A stretch of 39,067 bases of DNA from Acetothermia bacterium UBA7521. Its GTDB lineage: Bacteria > Bipolaricaulota > Bipolaricaulia > Bipolaricaulales > Bipolaricaulaceae. Below the pieces are notes generated by a model. The model was not told the DNA's origin. It saw only the letters and a list, made by a program, of their open reading frames with translations, and did not search any database. Shown here piece after piece: positions 1-8,634 of this stretch (the first letter of the stretch is position 1; every line of letters begins with the position of its first letter). A program made the translations under genes and the position numbers. The DNA lies in assembly GCA_002479455.1 (NCBI GenBank), contig DLNB01000042.1:1-39067 (forward strand), written 5' to 3'.

Positions 1-99
1 GCTGTGGGGATCACGTTGGGCCTGGCAAGCGGTATCTGGTCGGCAGGGCACCAACTCATGCGTGTGATTAAAGAAAGGCAGGGGGACAAGAATCCATGA
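1..99 (+). CDS. C-terminal end of an unidentified, probably membrane protein (partial)
   Basis: An open frame enters from the left edge and ends at TGA 97-99. Its last 32 residues begin AVGITLGLASGIWSAGH and end in a charged tail (RVIKERQGDKNP). The Gly/Ala/Ser-rich stretch followed by a basic tail resembles the last membrane helix of an inner-membrane protein. The stop overlaps the start of the next gene (ATGA), so both probably belong to one operon. Too little is visible to assign a family. Confidence 0.55.
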   Translation, partial: AVGITLGLASGIWSAGHQLMRVIKERQGDKNP

Positions 100-2579
100 A
101 CCGATTCTTCAAGCGTCATCAGAAGACCATCATCTGGATGTTGGTGATCGGGTTCGTCGCCTCGATCGTCGTGGCGGGAGGATTAAGATTGTTGAGCTCG
201 CCTCCACCCGGAAGTGCGGAGGAAGTTGTCCTCATCGTCGACGGACGAAAGACGACCCGCCAGGAGTTCGCCCAGGCCTACGGAAACCTTATCGAGTACT
301 ACAGACAGCTGTACGCGCTGTACGGGCTTGACTTCGAGGAACTCCTCCGCGGGACCGAAGGAGCCTATCGAGCGCTCCCCTACCAGGCCCAAGCGGCCGA
401 AGAGATCGTTCGGTCGGTGATCCTCGACAAGGCAGCCCGTGAGCTGCGGGTGACGGTTGCCAAGACCGAGCTGGATAAGGCCGTGAACGATCGCTACCAG
501 TCGATCCTCGTCCAGTACGGCCTCACAGACCGGGACCTCGAGGAGTACCTGAAGTTCCAGGGATACACGCTCGATGCCTACAAGAAGGATCTAGCGCGCG
601 AAGAGGAAGCCCGCCTGCGCGAGGAGCGGGTACGGCAGATGGCCGTCGGCCCGATCGAGCCGACCGAGGTCGACCTCGTCGCCTACTACGAAAACAACCG
701 AAACCGGTACGAGAACGAACCGGAAAAGGTCCGCGTGGCGCACATCCTCGTCCGTGAGGCACGGCTCGCCGACGAGCTTCTCGGCAAGGTGAACGAACCC
801 GGGGCAGACTTCGCCGCCCTTGCCCAGACCCACTCCCTCGACGAGACGACGAAGGACAGCGGCGGCGAGACGGGTTGGTTCGGTCTGTCTGATTCCCCGT
901 TCTCGGAGCAGGTCACGGACGCGGTGTGGTTGAGCGAGGTCGGCCAGATCAAGCTCGTAGACGACGAGGACGGGTTCCACATCGTGAAACTCATCGAGCG
1001 CCGGGAAGCCGGAGTGCCGCCGCTCGCGGAGATCCGCGACACGGTGCGGGCAGACTATGTCCGCGACGAAGAGAGCGACCGCTGGAGCACGTGGTACGCC
1101 GCGCGCCGTGAGCAGACCGAGGTGAAAACTCCCGATCCCCTCCTCTCGGCAGCGATGGCCTACGGAACGGACAAGACCAAAGCCCTCGCCAAGCTGGAGG
1201 CTATCCGTGCCAGCGGATCAGCCACCGATTCGTACGTGACCTACTACATTGGACGGCTGTACGAGGAGCTGCTGACGGCCGCAGTGGCCAGGCGGATCGA
1301 AGTCGAAGCCAACCCAGAGCTTTCACCGGACGGCGCGGCCGAGATCTCCCGGCTGTACGCCGAAGAGGCGATGTACAAGGACGGGGCCGTTGCGGCCTAC
1401 CTCGCGTTCATCGAAACGGGAATGGGGGATGATGCGTTCTTCCAGCGCTTGCTGGCCCTCGCCCCCCAGAGCGCGGAGGCACGCTACGCGCGTGCGGAAG
1501 CATACCGCCAAGCGGGAAACTGGGTCGCGGCTGAAGGGGAGTACCGGCAGGCGATCGAAGCCCGGCCGGGCTTCGTGGCCGCCTACATCGGTCAGGGCGA
1601 TGTCCTGATGGCAATAGAGCTCCACACCGGAGCGGCGGAAGCGTACCGCAAGGCCCTCGACCTTCAGCCGGGGAACCCCGCGCTCAGCCTGAAACTTGCC
1701 GCGGCATACGTACGGGGCAACCAGCTGGCCCTTGCCGACCCGTTGCTCCAAGAGGTCCTCGCCCGCGAGCCGAACAACGCCACCGCACTGACTTTGCACG
1801 GTGATCTTCTCCTTGCCCAAGGAGACACGGCGGGGGCGATCGCCCGCTACGACGCCGCGTACAGGCGCGGCCTATCTGTCGACGCCCTTCTCAAGCTGGC
1901 AGGGGCGTACCTGGTGGCCGACCAGGTTGCGGAAGCGAAGAAGAGGTACGAGGATGCCATCCGCGTGTTTCCGTACCGAGCCGAGGGGCACGTCGGTCTG
2001 GGCGACGTGCATGCGAAGCTTGGCGATCAAGACAAGGCATTGTCCTCCTACCGTCAGGCTCTCCAGCGCGCGGTCCCTGTATCGCTCAAGGAATCCATTG
2101 CCCGCAAGATCGTGGCCCTGGACCCAACCGACATCCGGACCCGCTATCTCCTCGCCGGTTACTTCCGGGACCAGTACAAATACGATGGGGCAATCGTCCA
2201 GTATGAGGCAATCCTGGAGCAGGTGCCCGGGAACCTCGATGCTCTGATCGGCCTCGGGGACTGCTACCTGGCCAAGGTCCAGTACGATCGGGCCCTCGAC
2301 CACTATCGCCAGGCTCTCGACCAACCGGTCGCCGCCGGGCAGAAGCTTTCCATCTACACTCAGATGGTGAAGGTGGAGGAGAGCCGGGTAGGAGTTGGAG
2401 CCCCGCTGGGACCGTTGGGACTCGAGTTCCTGTGGCAACGCGCCCAGCTCTATGCCGAACTCGTTCGGTACGAGGAAGGAGTGGCGGATCTAAAACGGAT
2501 CCAGACAACCGATCCCACGTTCCGCGCTGCGGAGGTGACCGCGCTTCTCGAACGGCTCACCTTGACCCAACTGCGATGA
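96..2579 (+). CDS. Membrane-anchored SurA/PpiC-type peptidyl-prolyl isomerase with TPR tail
   Basis: An 827-residue protein. A short basic N-terminus is followed by one membrane helix (about residues 12-34). Next comes a SurA_N/PrsA-like helical chaperone region (about 45-205) and a parvulin rotamase domain (about 210-310) with the family signatures VRVAHILV, GGETGWFG and GFHIVKLIERR. The remaining 500 residues are a run of TPR motifs, for example AEARYARAEAYRQAGNW and AYIGQGDVLMA. PpiC/SurA proteins assist folding of exported proteins; the anchor places this one outside the cytoplasmic membrane (inference). The long TPR array is unusual: SurA, PrsA and PpiD do not normally carry one, and it may recruit clients or assembly partners. 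The ATG overlaps the preceding stop, indicating coupling. Confidence 0.85.
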   Translation: MNRFFKRHQKTIIWMLVIGFVASIVVAGGLRLLSSPPPGSAEEVVLIVDGRKTTRQEFAQAYGNLIEYYRQLYALYGLDFEELLRGTEGAYRALPYQAQAAEEIVRSVILDKAARELRVTVAKTELDKAVNDRYQSILVQYGLTDRDLEEYLKFQGYTLDAYKKDLAREEEARLREERVRQMAVGPIEPTEVDLVAYYENNRNRYENEPEKVRVAHILVREARLADELLGKVNEPGADFAALAQTHSLDETTKDSGGETGWFGLSDSPFSEQVTDAVWLSEVGQIKLVDDEDGFHIVKLIERREAGVPPLAEIRDTVRADYVRDEESDRWSTWYAARREQTEVKTPDPLLSAAMAYGTDKTKALAKLEAIRASGSATDSYVTYYIGRLYEELLTAAVARRIEVEANPELSPDGAAEISRLYAEEAMYKDGAVAAYLAFIETGMGDDAFFQRLLALAPQSAEARYARAEAYRQAGNWVAAEGEYRQAIEARPGFVAAYIGQGDVLMAIELHTGAAEAYRKALDLQPGNPALSLKLAAAYVRGNQLALADPLLQEVLAREPNNATALTLHGDLLLAQGDTAGAIARYDAAYRRGLSVDALLKLAGAYLVADQVAEAKKRYEDAIRVFPYRAEGHVGLGDVHAKLGDQDKALSSYRQALQRAVPVSLKESIARKIVALDPTDIRTRYLLAGYFRDQYKYDGAIVQYEAILEQVPGNLDALIGLGDCYLAKVQYDRALDHYRQALDQPVAAGQKLSIYTQMVKVEESRVGVGAPLGPLGLEFLWQRAQLYAELVRYEEGVADLKRIQTTDPTFRAAEVTALLERLTLTQLR

Positions 2580-3211
2580 GCGACACCCACCCGCACCGCG
2601 ATCCCGTCCTGGCACTGCGCGACCTCGTGGAGGTGATCGCTCGCCTGCGAGGCCCCACGGGGTGTCCGTGGGATCGCGCTCAGACTCACCGCACCCTCGT
2701 CCCGTACCTTCTCGAAGAAGCGTACGAAGCGGCGGCAGCGGTGACCGATGGATCGACCGAGGAGATGAAGGACGAGCTGGGGGACGTCCTCCTCCAGGTG
2801 CTTCTCCACGCCCAGATCGAGGCCGAGGCAGGCCATTTCGGGATCGGTGAGGTGGCGGATTCCCTCCGCGCAAAGCTCGTACGGCGCCATCCCCATGTGT
2901 TCGGAGAGGAACAGGTCGACACAGCAGATGCAGTCCGACTGAAATGGGAGGAGATCAAGAAGCATGAGGGGCGACCCGTGCGCGAGCGCCATCTTCCCGC
3001 CCTCGTCGCGGCGGCGAAACTCGTGGAGGTCCAGGAAGCCGCAGGACAGCCTGTCCCAATCGGAGCCCGGCTCCGCAGACCCGAGGGTGCACTGCAACCG
3101 GAGAGAATCGTGGGGGAGATCCTCCTCGAAGGCGTCGCCCTGGCCCGGCAGCTCGGCTGCGACGCGGAGACCTCCCTCCACCGGTTCATCGCGGAGAAGA
3201 ACCGTGGGTGA
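2576..3211 (+). CDS. mazG: MazG nucleoside triphosphate pyrophosphohydrolase
   Basis: The 211-residue product contains the MazG signature: GCPWDRAQTH, then LLEEAYEAAAAV, then DELGDVLLQVLLHAQIE, which supply the acidic metal ligands (EExxE...ExxD). MazG hydrolyses NTPs or dNTPs to the monophosphate and pyrophosphate and is linked to nucleotide-pool cleansing. The C-terminal part repeats a weaker helical MazG-like region (LPALVAAAKLVEVQEAAG), as in two-domain MazG. The ATG at 2576 overlaps the TGA of the upstream foldase; an in-frame extension further upstream lies wholly inside that gene and is rejected. Confidence 0.93.
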   Translation: MSDTHPHRDPVLALRDLVEVIARLRGPTGCPWDRAQTHRTLVPYLLEEAYEAAAAVTDGSTEEMKDELGDVLLQVLLHAQIEAEAGHFGIGEVADSLRAKLVRRHPHVFGEEQVDTADAVRLKWEEIKKHEGRPVRERHLPALVAAAKLVEVQEAAGQPVPIGARLRRPEGALQPERIVGEILLEGVALARQLGCDAETSLHRFIAEKNRG

Positions 3212-3476
3212 CCGGTTCGCAGCCGTACGGTCTCTACCCCAGCCCACCGATGCGATCACGGCGTGGGTGGAGTTGGAACCCGAGGCCGTTCACTTCCTGG
3301 ACGCGGTGTTCTCGTCGGGGTCAGGACTTGCCAACGTGCGACGCGAGTACCGCGACGACCCCCCGCGCCGAATGTTCAAGGTGTTCATCGCCCCGGGGTG
3401 CGCCGACGAGGTCCGGCGCACCCTCGCCCGAGCGGCCCGGTACGTGCACATCGGGGAGGTGCGGGTCGAGACGTGA
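3204..3476 (+). CDS. Small protein resembling DUF4911
   Basis: This 90-residue frame starts with GTG at 3204, overlapping the mazG stop, and ends at the start codon of the next gene. The core VELEPEAVHFLDAVFSSG is followed by a short strand-rich stretch and a C-terminal helix (ADEVRRTLARAARYV). Size and layout (a ligand-like strand, 'ILE/FLDAVFEG', then a strand that aligns with an 'xVRT' segment) recall DUF4911, small proteins of unknown role often found beside YqeG-type phosphatases or RNA genes. The assignment is from memory of the family and is tentative; coding status is well supported by overlaps on both sides and G/C third positions. Confidence 0.6.
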   Translation: MGDRFAAVRSLPQPTDAITAWVELEPEAVHFLDAVFSSGSGLANVRREYRDDPPRRMFKVFIAPGCADEVRRTLARAARYVHIGEVRVET

Positions 3477-3997
3477 GGTGGATTCGCCCCCACCACGTGG
3501 CTGGTTCGGTCCACGACGTGGACTACGACAGCCTTGTCCAGCAGGGTGTTCGGGCAATCCTGTACGACCTCGAGAACACCCTCTGTCGGTGGCGGGTGTG
3601 GGAGATCGATCCCCCAACATGGGCACTGCTGGATCGGCTTGCCCAGCAGCACTTGGGGCTCTCCGTGCTCACCAACGCCTTCGTTCCCCCGGATCACCTC
3701 CTGGCGCAGGGGCTGAGGAAAAGGGGGATCGTGTTGGTTAGCTCGGCACGCAAGCCGCTGCAGCGAGGGTTCAGGGTTGCCCTCGATCGTCTGGGGGTTC
3801 ACCCGCATCAGGCGACGATGGTGGGTGACCAGCTTCTCACCGACATCCTGGGCGGACGCCGGGCAGGGCTGATCACGGTGCTCGTCGACCCGCTGGGTTC
3901 AGAGGAATCCCTGCTCACCAAGCTCAACCGCCGGCTCGAACGACTCCTGGGGCGTCCGATTTCAGCTGGAACGGAACCGCAAACGGGACGCGTCTAG
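3473..3997 (+). CDS. YqeG-family HAD phosphatase
   Basis: A 174-residue protein matching YqeG (HAD superfamily IIIA) in length and motif order. Motif I is ILYDLENTLCRW, motif II LSVLTNAF, the motif III lysine lies in SSARKP, and motif IV is MVGDQLLTDILGG. YqeG-type enzymes are predicted phosphatases; some act on phosphatidylglycerophosphate or sugar phosphates, and no substrate can be read here. Motif I has Glu where most HAD phosphatases have the second, general acid/base Asp (DxDxT becomes DxExT), which may alter activity. The GTG start at 3473 overlaps the previous stop, within a tight mazG-rnc gene string. Confidence 0.82.
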   Translation: MRWIRPHHVAGSVHDVDYDSLVQQGVRAILYDLENTLCRWRVWEIDPPTWALLDRLAQQHLGLSVLTNAFVPPDHLLAQGLRKRGIVLVSSARKPLQRGFRVALDRLGVHPHQATMVGDQLLTDILGGRRAGLITVLVDPLGSEESLLTKLNRRLERLLGRPISAGTEPQTGRV

Positions 3998-4002
3998 CTG
4001 CG

Positions 4003-4695
4003 ATGCTGGCTCATCCTCCTCTGCTTGCTCTACTCGCTCGACTGAACTTAGAGGTTCCCGAAGACGTCCTTCGCGCCGCCCTGACCCATGACTCGTATGC
4101 AAACGAGCACGGAGGGGAGAGCAATGAGCGCTTGGAATTCCTCGGCGACGCAGTCCTCGACCTGACAATTGCCGACCTGTTGTTCCGTCTCTTCCCCGAT
4201 CGGGATGAGGGAGACCTGTCCAAGGTCCGGGCAGTGATCGTGTCCCGCCCCATGCTGGCCGAAGTGGCGACAGAGTTGGGCCTGGGGCAACTGCTCTTCC
4301 TCGGCAAAGGCGCTGAGGACAGCGGAGGCCGCAGCCGGTCGTCCGTGCTTGCCTCTGCCTTCGAGGCCGTCATGGGGGCCGTGTTCCTCCACCATGGCTA
4401 CAATGCAGCCCTTCGTCTGGTCGACGAACTCCTGCGTACCCGGATTGCCGTCGACGCGGAGATGAATTCCCCAGACTACAAATCCCTTCTCCAGGAACTG
4501 AGCCAGGCTCGGTTTGGAGGACTCCCCCAGTACGCGGTCGTCTCCTCGGAAGGTCCTGAGCACAAGAAGGTTTTCGCGGTACAGGTTTCCCTCCCCGCCG
4601 GCGAGGCCACCGGGCGGGGGAGGTCGAAGAAGGAGGCGGAGCAAGCGGCTGCAAAGCGCCTCTACATCAAGCTGACCGGACACTCTGGCAGTTGA
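4003..4695 (+). CDS. rnc: Ribonuclease III
   Basis: A 230-residue protein of standard RNase III size. The catalytic signature NERLEFLGD occupies residues 41-49, with Glu45 and Asp49 as metal ligands; the second acidic site is Glu121 in SAFEAVMGAVFL. A double-stranded RNA-binding domain covers about 156-226 (DYKSLLQELSQ, then SKKEAEQAAAKRLYIKL). The enzyme cleaves structured rRNA precursors and other duplex RNA. It begins five bases after the YqeG gene, so it is probably co-transcribed with it. Confidence 0.96.
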   Translation: MLAHPPLLALLARLNLEVPEDVLRAALTHDSYANEHGGESNERLEFLGDAVLDLTIADLLFRLFPDRDEGDLSKVRAVIVSRPMLAEVATELGLGQLLFLGKGAEDSGGRSRSSVLASAFEAVMGAVFLHHGYNAALRLVDELLRTRIAVDAEMNSPDYKSLLQELSQARFGGLPQYAVVSSEGPEHKKVFAVQVSLPAGEATGRGRSKKEAEQAAAKRLYIKLTGHSGS

Positions 4696-4720
4696 GGGGA
4701 GCGAAGGGGACCCGTATGCT
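4692..4720 (+). promoter_or_regulatory. Candidate sigma70-type promoter for the SLC13 transporter gene
   Basis: TTGAGG at 4692-4697 and TATGCT at 4715-4720 are separated by 17 bases. The pair lies in the only long gap between rnc and the transporter gene, so it could start a new transcription unit with a leader of roughly 40-70 bases. It is a match by eye only. Confidence 0.4.
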
Positions 4721-4798
4721 ACCACCCGCACCGAACATGTTGCTCATCGTCTCGTCTGAGTCGCTGTGCCTATCACGACCCCTTCCCAAGGGGGGGAC

Positions 4799-6076
4799 GT
4801 GACCCCTGCCCTTGCCTCGCTTGTCGTCCTAGGTGTAACGCTTCTCCTCTACGTCACAGAGTGGATTCCCCTCGGGGTCACCGCGGTCGGGGCATGCGTG
4901 GCGATGGCCCTCCTGGGGGTGGTGGAGTTCCCCGTGGCGTTCAGCGGGTTTGCCTCAGACGTGGTGTTCCTCGTAGGAGGGATGGTGGTGGTCGGGGCGG
5001 CGCTCGTGGAGAGCGGGGCGTCGCAGCTTCTCGGCGAAGCCCTCCTCAAGCGGGCCGGGGCGAGCGAGCGCAGCCTCCTCTGGGTGGCGATCCTCGTGGC
5101 GGGAGTCCTCTCTGCGTTCCTCAACAACACCACCGTCACCGCGATGTTCATCCCGGTGATCATGGGGATGACCGCCTCCTCCGGCGGTCGAATCCGACCC
5201 GGGAACGTCCTGATGCTAATTGCCTTCGCCACCAGCGCGGGGGGGATGATGACCCTCGTCGGCTCCACCCCCCCGCTCATCGTGCAGGGGGTGCTGGAGA
5301 GATCAGGATTCCGCCCGTTCGGGTTCTTCGAGTTCGCCTGGGTCGGAGCACCTGTGCTCCTCATCCTCCTTATCTACTCGCTTCTGTTTGGCTATCCCGT
5401 GACGCAGCGGGTGATGGCACGGCGACAGCCGGGGATCGCCGCAGCGTGGATAGCGGGGAACGGAGCGACATTGCCACCCCGCAACAAGCGCAAGATCGTG
5501 ATCACGTCTGGGGTGATGCTCCTCTGCGTGGGCCTGTTCGCCAGCGGGACGATCCCCGTCGGGCTGACCGCGATGCTGGGAGCGGTGCTGGTGATCACCA
5601 CGGGATGCATATCCGACGTCGCTGCCTACCGGCGGATGGACTGGAACACCGTGTTCGTCCTCGCTGGCTCGATGGGGATCGCCGCCGCCCTCGACAAGAG
5701 CGGAGGGGGGAGGCTCCTTGCTGACCTCGTCCTCCAGTCGCTGGGTCCCTCCGTTTCCCCGTTCACCGTGCTCGCCGCCGTGAGCGGGCTGGGGCTCGTC
5801 CTGACGCAGATCACGTCAAACACTGCTGTCACCGCGATGCTTGCTCCAATCGCCCTCTTCTTGAGCCAACAGCTGGGCGTATCCCCGTACCCAATGATGA
5901 TGGCCCTCGCCGCGACGTGCGCCGCCGGGTTCGCCACGCCGGTGGCGACTCCTCCCAACACCCTTGTCCTCACCGCAGGCTACCGGTTCACCGACTACCT
6001 CGTGGTAGGAGGGCTTCTCACCGCGATCTCCTACGGCGTAGTGATCCTGCTCGTCCCTCTCATCTGGCCGTTCTAA
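4799..6076 (+). CDS. SLC13/DASS-type anion permease
   Basis: A very hydrophobic protein of about 425 residues with some 10-12 membrane helices. It has the two-fold repeat of the SLC13/ArsB-NhaD (ion transporter) superfamily: each half carries an Asn-Thr signature, SAFLNNTTVTAMFIPV in the first and ITSNTAVTAMLAPI in the second, both forming the substrate/sodium hairpin regions. Members take up di- or tricarboxylates or sulfate with sodium; the substrate here is unknown, though a dicarboxylate would fit the sodium-pump decarboxylase nearby (inference). The GTG at 4799 follows a G-rich run resembling a ribosome site with proper spacing; an in-frame GTG at 4766 is possible and would add 11 residues. 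Confidence 0.85.
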   Translation: MTPALASLVVLGVTLLLYVTEWIPLGVTAVGACVAMALLGVVEFPVAFSGFASDVVFLVGGMVVVGAALVESGASQLLGEALLKRAGASERSLLWVAILVAGVLSAFLNNTTVTAMFIPVIMGMTASSGGRIRPGNVLMLIAFATSAGGMMTLVGSTPPLIVQGVLERSGFRPFGFFEFAWVGAPVLLILLIYSLLFGYPVTQRVMARRQPGIAAAWIAGNGATLPPRNKRKIVITSGVMLLCVGLFASGTIPVGLTAMLGAVLVITTGCISDVAAYRRMDWNTVFVLAGSMGIAAALDKSGGGRLLADLVLQSLGPSVSPFTVLAAVSGLGLVLTQITSNTAVTAMLAPIALFLSQQLGVSPYPMMMALAATCAAGFATPVATPPNTLVLTAGYRFTDYLVVGGLLTAISYGVVILLVPLIWPF

Positions 6077-6123
6077 CCGTCGCCTCCTTCGCACGGTATC
6101 ATCGGTGAGCCAAGGAGGCGATC

Positions 6124-7932
6124 ATGCGCAGACTCGTGATGTTCGCGGCTATCTTGATCCTGGGCGTAGGTGCGTTCGGGCAGATCGAAGAGTTCCGCGA
6201 TCTTGGTTACGGGAACAAGCCGTTCAATCCCACCGACACCGGCCTCGTGATGCGTGCGCTGCTTCGCGACAACGACGCGGGCGACCGAGATCCCGTGTAC
6301 TTCACCCGGCTTCAAATCGACAACGTGGGGACAGCGACCGCCGCCGAGATCGAGTGGGTCGAGCTGCGGATCGAGATTGCTGGCCAGAAGACGGTGTTCG
6401 GCCGTTGGCCAGGGTTCCCGATCGCGGAAGTCCTTCTTTCCCGTCCAGCTGAGGAGCGGATGATCCCCGACGACGGCGAGGCCTGGCTCGAGATCTGGGT
6501 CAAGGTCACCGACCGCATCGTTCACGGACACACGATCCAGCCCCGAATCCGGCTGTGGTGGTCGGAGGGCAAGGAAGGGGGGATGATCGAGCTCACCGAC
6601 GGCGTTCCCGAAACGTTTGTGGTCGACGGAAGCTTCGGTGCCCAAGGCCTCCCTGGTCCGGAAGGCGGTGTGCTCAACCCCGGGGACGTATTCCTCGTCG
6701 CCGAGGCCGAGGTGTGGGACACCGAGGACGTGAACACCCACGAGCTGTACGTGGTCGCGGTGCGTGTCGACGGTCCGCGTGATCTCATCTGGACCGTGGA
6801 CATCAACAACGGCGTGACGCGGATCGAAGTCCCGGCCGGGGTAAACGTGACGCTCCCCGAACCGGCGTTCGTGGCCTTCGACACGTTCAACGAGGTGCGG
6901 CCAGGGCCCGTGCGTCTGTGGGTGACAGTTCCGACAACGTTCCTCCCCAAGGACCCGGTGACCGTTGCTCCCACGTGGAGGATCACCGTTCGCGAGGGGA
7001 AACAGGGCCCTCAGGAGCAGGCGTTCACCTTCTCCGATCCAATTCCGGACCAGGTGGTCGCAGCCGGGTTCGAACAGGTTGTGCTCAACGTCCGCGACGC
7101 TGGGCGGGTGTTCACCACCGTGCCGTCGTCCCTCACCTACTCCACCCTCACCCTGACCGACAACGACCGCAACCACACCCCGATTCGTGTGGATCATCTT
7201 GAGCTGGTCTCCAAGGGGACAGTCTCGTCCCAGATCACAGGGGTTGACCTCTCCGACACCCGTGGCAACTTCCTCGGGTACGCGACGGCCCTCGGCAGGC
7301 TTGACCTTGTTGCTCCCGACGGCAAGCCGATCCTCGTTCTTGACAATGGGTCGCTGTCCCTCGTCACCACCCTCGTTTTGGGTGGGAAGATGCCGCTCGG
7401 AGGGAGCCTCCTCCTCGCCCACCGGGTGAAGGTCGAGGAGGCCTTGCCGTTCGACTGGTTGTACCTGCCGACCGCGCTCACGAAGTTCTCCGGCGTGCAG
7501 GAAGCCGTCCCCGCAAAGGCAGTCTTCTTCGGACAGCCCAAGATCCAGCTCCAGTCGGTGGACTCGAAGGTGGAGGTCTCCACCGACGGCGAGACGGTGG
7601 GCACGTTCCAAGGCGTGTTCAGGTACACGCCGACCGCGCCTCTCACGCTAGAGGACGTATCCCTGAAGCTCATCGCCGAAGCTCCCTACCGGATCGTCGA
7701 GGAGACCCTTGACCCCGAAACCGGGGAGCTGACGTTCAAGGTCGAAGCCTCCCGAACCCAGGCCCGCGCTGGGAAGCTCGTCACGGTCCAGGTGGTGGTG
7801 GATCAGACCAAGCACCCCAAGGGAACGGTCACGGTCGAACTGAAATCCGTGAGACTCGTTGACTGGGCGGGGATCGAACTCCCGTTCTCGCTGAGTCCCG
7901 GGGTTTCCGTCGTGACGTGGGGGAAGGAGTGA
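6124..7932 (+). CDS. Exported protein of unknown function
   Basis: A 602-residue protein with a clear N-terminal signal peptide (MRRLVMFAAILILGVGAFG, about residues 1-19) and no other membrane helix. The rest is rich in beta-strand-like, evenly polar sequence. The early part (VYFTRLQIDNVGTATAAEIE) looks like an Ig-like or CARDB-type domain, and the last hundred residues (KLVTVQVVVDQTKHPKGTV) vaguely recall cohesin-like beta sandwiches, but no family is recognised. AAGGAGG lies 5 bases before the ATG. It appears monocistronic, followed by the tRNA-Glu gene. Likely periplasmic or surface-located. Confidence 0.75.
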   Translation: MRRLVMFAAILILGVGAFGQIEEFRDLGYGNKPFNPTDTGLVMRALLRDNDAGDRDPVYFTRLQIDNVGTATAAEIEWVELRIEIAGQKTVFGRWPGFPIAEVLLSRPAEERMIPDDGEAWLEIWVKVTDRIVHGHTIQPRIRLWWSEGKEGGMIELTDGVPETFVVDGSFGAQGLPGPEGGVLNPGDVFLVAEAEVWDTEDVNTHELYVVAVRVDGPRDLIWTVDINNGVTRIEVPAGVNVTLPEPAFVAFDTFNEVRPGPVRLWVTVPTTFLPKDPVTVAPTWRITVREGKQGPQEQAFTFSDPIPDQVVAAGFEQVVLNVRDAGRVFTTVPSSLTYSTLTLTDNDRNHTPIRVDHLELVSKGTVSSQITGVDLSDTRGNFLGYATALGRLDLVAPDGKPILVLDNGSLSLVTTLVLGGKMPLGGSLLLAHRVKVEEALPFDWLYLPTALTKFSGVQEAVPAKAVFFGQPKIQLQSVDSKVEVSTDGETVGTFQGVFRYTPTAPLTLEDVSLKLIAEAPYRIVEETLDPETGELTFKVEASRTQARAGKLVTVQVVVDQTKHPKGTVTVELKSVRLVDWAGIELPFSLSPGVSVVTWGKE

Positions 7933-7997
7933 GCTACAGGTCCGCGATTCCCTCCGCGCTCGTGCCGAACACGGTGGAGGGAGGTCCATAAGCGGCC

Positions 7998-8003
7998 TAT
8001 AAT
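7998..8003 (+). promoter_or_regulatory. Consensus -10 element upstream of tRNA-Glu
   Basis: A perfect TATAAT ends nine bases before the first base of the tRNA, the spacing expected for a transcript starting at or just before its 5' end. The -35 region 17 bases further upstream (TGGAGG) is poor. Confidence 0.55.
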
Positions 8004-8012
8004 CGGAAGGTG

Positions 8013-8085
8013 GGTCCCATCGTCTAGGGGTCAAGGATACCGGGCTCTCATCCCGGAGACAGGGGTTCGAATCCCCTTGGGACCA
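8013..8085 (+). tRNA. tRNA-Glu (anticodon CTC)
   Basis: All cloverleaf elements can be drawn. The seven-pair acceptor stem joins 8013-8019 with 8078-8084. The anticodon stem is CCGGG/CCCGG around the loop CTCTCAT, giving anticodon CTC at 8047-8049 (GAG codons). The T arm is AGGGG TTCGAAT CCCCT. The discriminator is A8085. The following bases are CAC, so the CCA end is not encoded and must be added after transcription, unlike the tRNA-Ala gene of this window. Confidence 0.93.
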
Positions 8086-8167
8086 CAGAGGAGCCAGTGT
8101 GGCCCCTTTGCCTTGGGTGTGCCCGCCAACCTGCGATGCATAGAGTGCTGTGCTGATCCTGCACAGC

Positions 8168-8195
8168 TTGAAACACAGTCTCTGCTGGGTAGTAT
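8168..8195 (+). promoter_or_regulatory. Candidate promoter of the biotin ligase/sodium-pump operon
   Basis: TTGAAA (8168-8173) and TAGTAT (8190-8195) are spaced by 16 bases. Transcription would begin near 8202, only a few bases before the ATG at 8206, and no Shine-Dalgarno sequence precedes that ATG. This argues for a leaderless or nearly leaderless mRNA and against the ATG at 8194, which overlaps the -10 element. Confidence 0.5.
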
Positions 8196-8205
8196 GAGAC
8201 CTACG

Positions 8206-8634
8206 ATGCCTGTCCGCCTGCCCCTCCCTCAGACTGCGCCTACCATCGCGTGGCTGGATGATGTCGACTCCACGAACAGTTACGTCGTATCCCAACTCGA
8301 TGACCTCCCCCATGGCCTGCTCGTCTCGGCCGAATGCCAACGCGACGGGAGAGGACGCCTCGGGCGGTCGTGGCACTCGCCGCCGGGGAGTGTGCACATG
8401 ACGGGGGTAGTCAAGCCACCGTGCATCTCCCCTGCGGACGACCTGGCCGGGTTCCTCACCCTGTCCATGGCCGTTTCTGTGTGCGACGTCCTGGAGAACC
8501 TCAGGATCGAGCCCACGATCAAATGGCCGAACGACGTGCTCATCGGAAGAGAGAAGATCGGGGGGTCTTGGCGCAAGCTGTTTGGATGGGCGATCGGTTC
8601 GTCGGAGCCGCGGTCGGGGTGGGGGTCAACGTGA
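8206..8634 (+). CDS. birA: Biotin--protein ligase, N-terminal part (frameshifted gene)
   Basis: This frame encodes the first two thirds of a BirA catalytic domain without an N-terminal DNA-binding domain. It has DDVDSTNSYV, the biotinyl-AMP loop GRGRLGRSWHSPPGS and KWPNDVLIGREKIGG. Immediately after KIGG, at a run of six G (8560-8565), the reading frame is lost; inserting one G restores continuity with the overlapping frame that carries the rest of the protein. The residues after the run up to the stop at 8634 are therefore probably not native. The ligase would attach biotin to the carrier domain encoded downstream. It is either a real disruption, a slippage site or a sequencing/assembly error in a homopolymer. 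Confidence 0.8.
   Translation: MPVRLPLPQTAPTIAWLDDVDSTNSYVVSQLDDLPHGLLVSAECQRDGRGRLGRSWHSPPGSVHMTGVVKPPCISPADDLAGFLTLSMAVSVCDVLENLRIEPTIKWPNDVLIGREKIGGSWRKLFGWAIGSSEPRSGWGST

Noticed and set aside
6073..7611. A 512-codon open frame on the minus strand
   Set aside because: It is the antisense of the exported protein gene at 6124-7932, which has a signal peptide and ribosome site.
7949..7981. CCCTCC...GGAGGG inverted repeat after the exported protein gene as a terminator
   Set aside because: Only about six base pairs with a large loop and no T tract; too weak to call.
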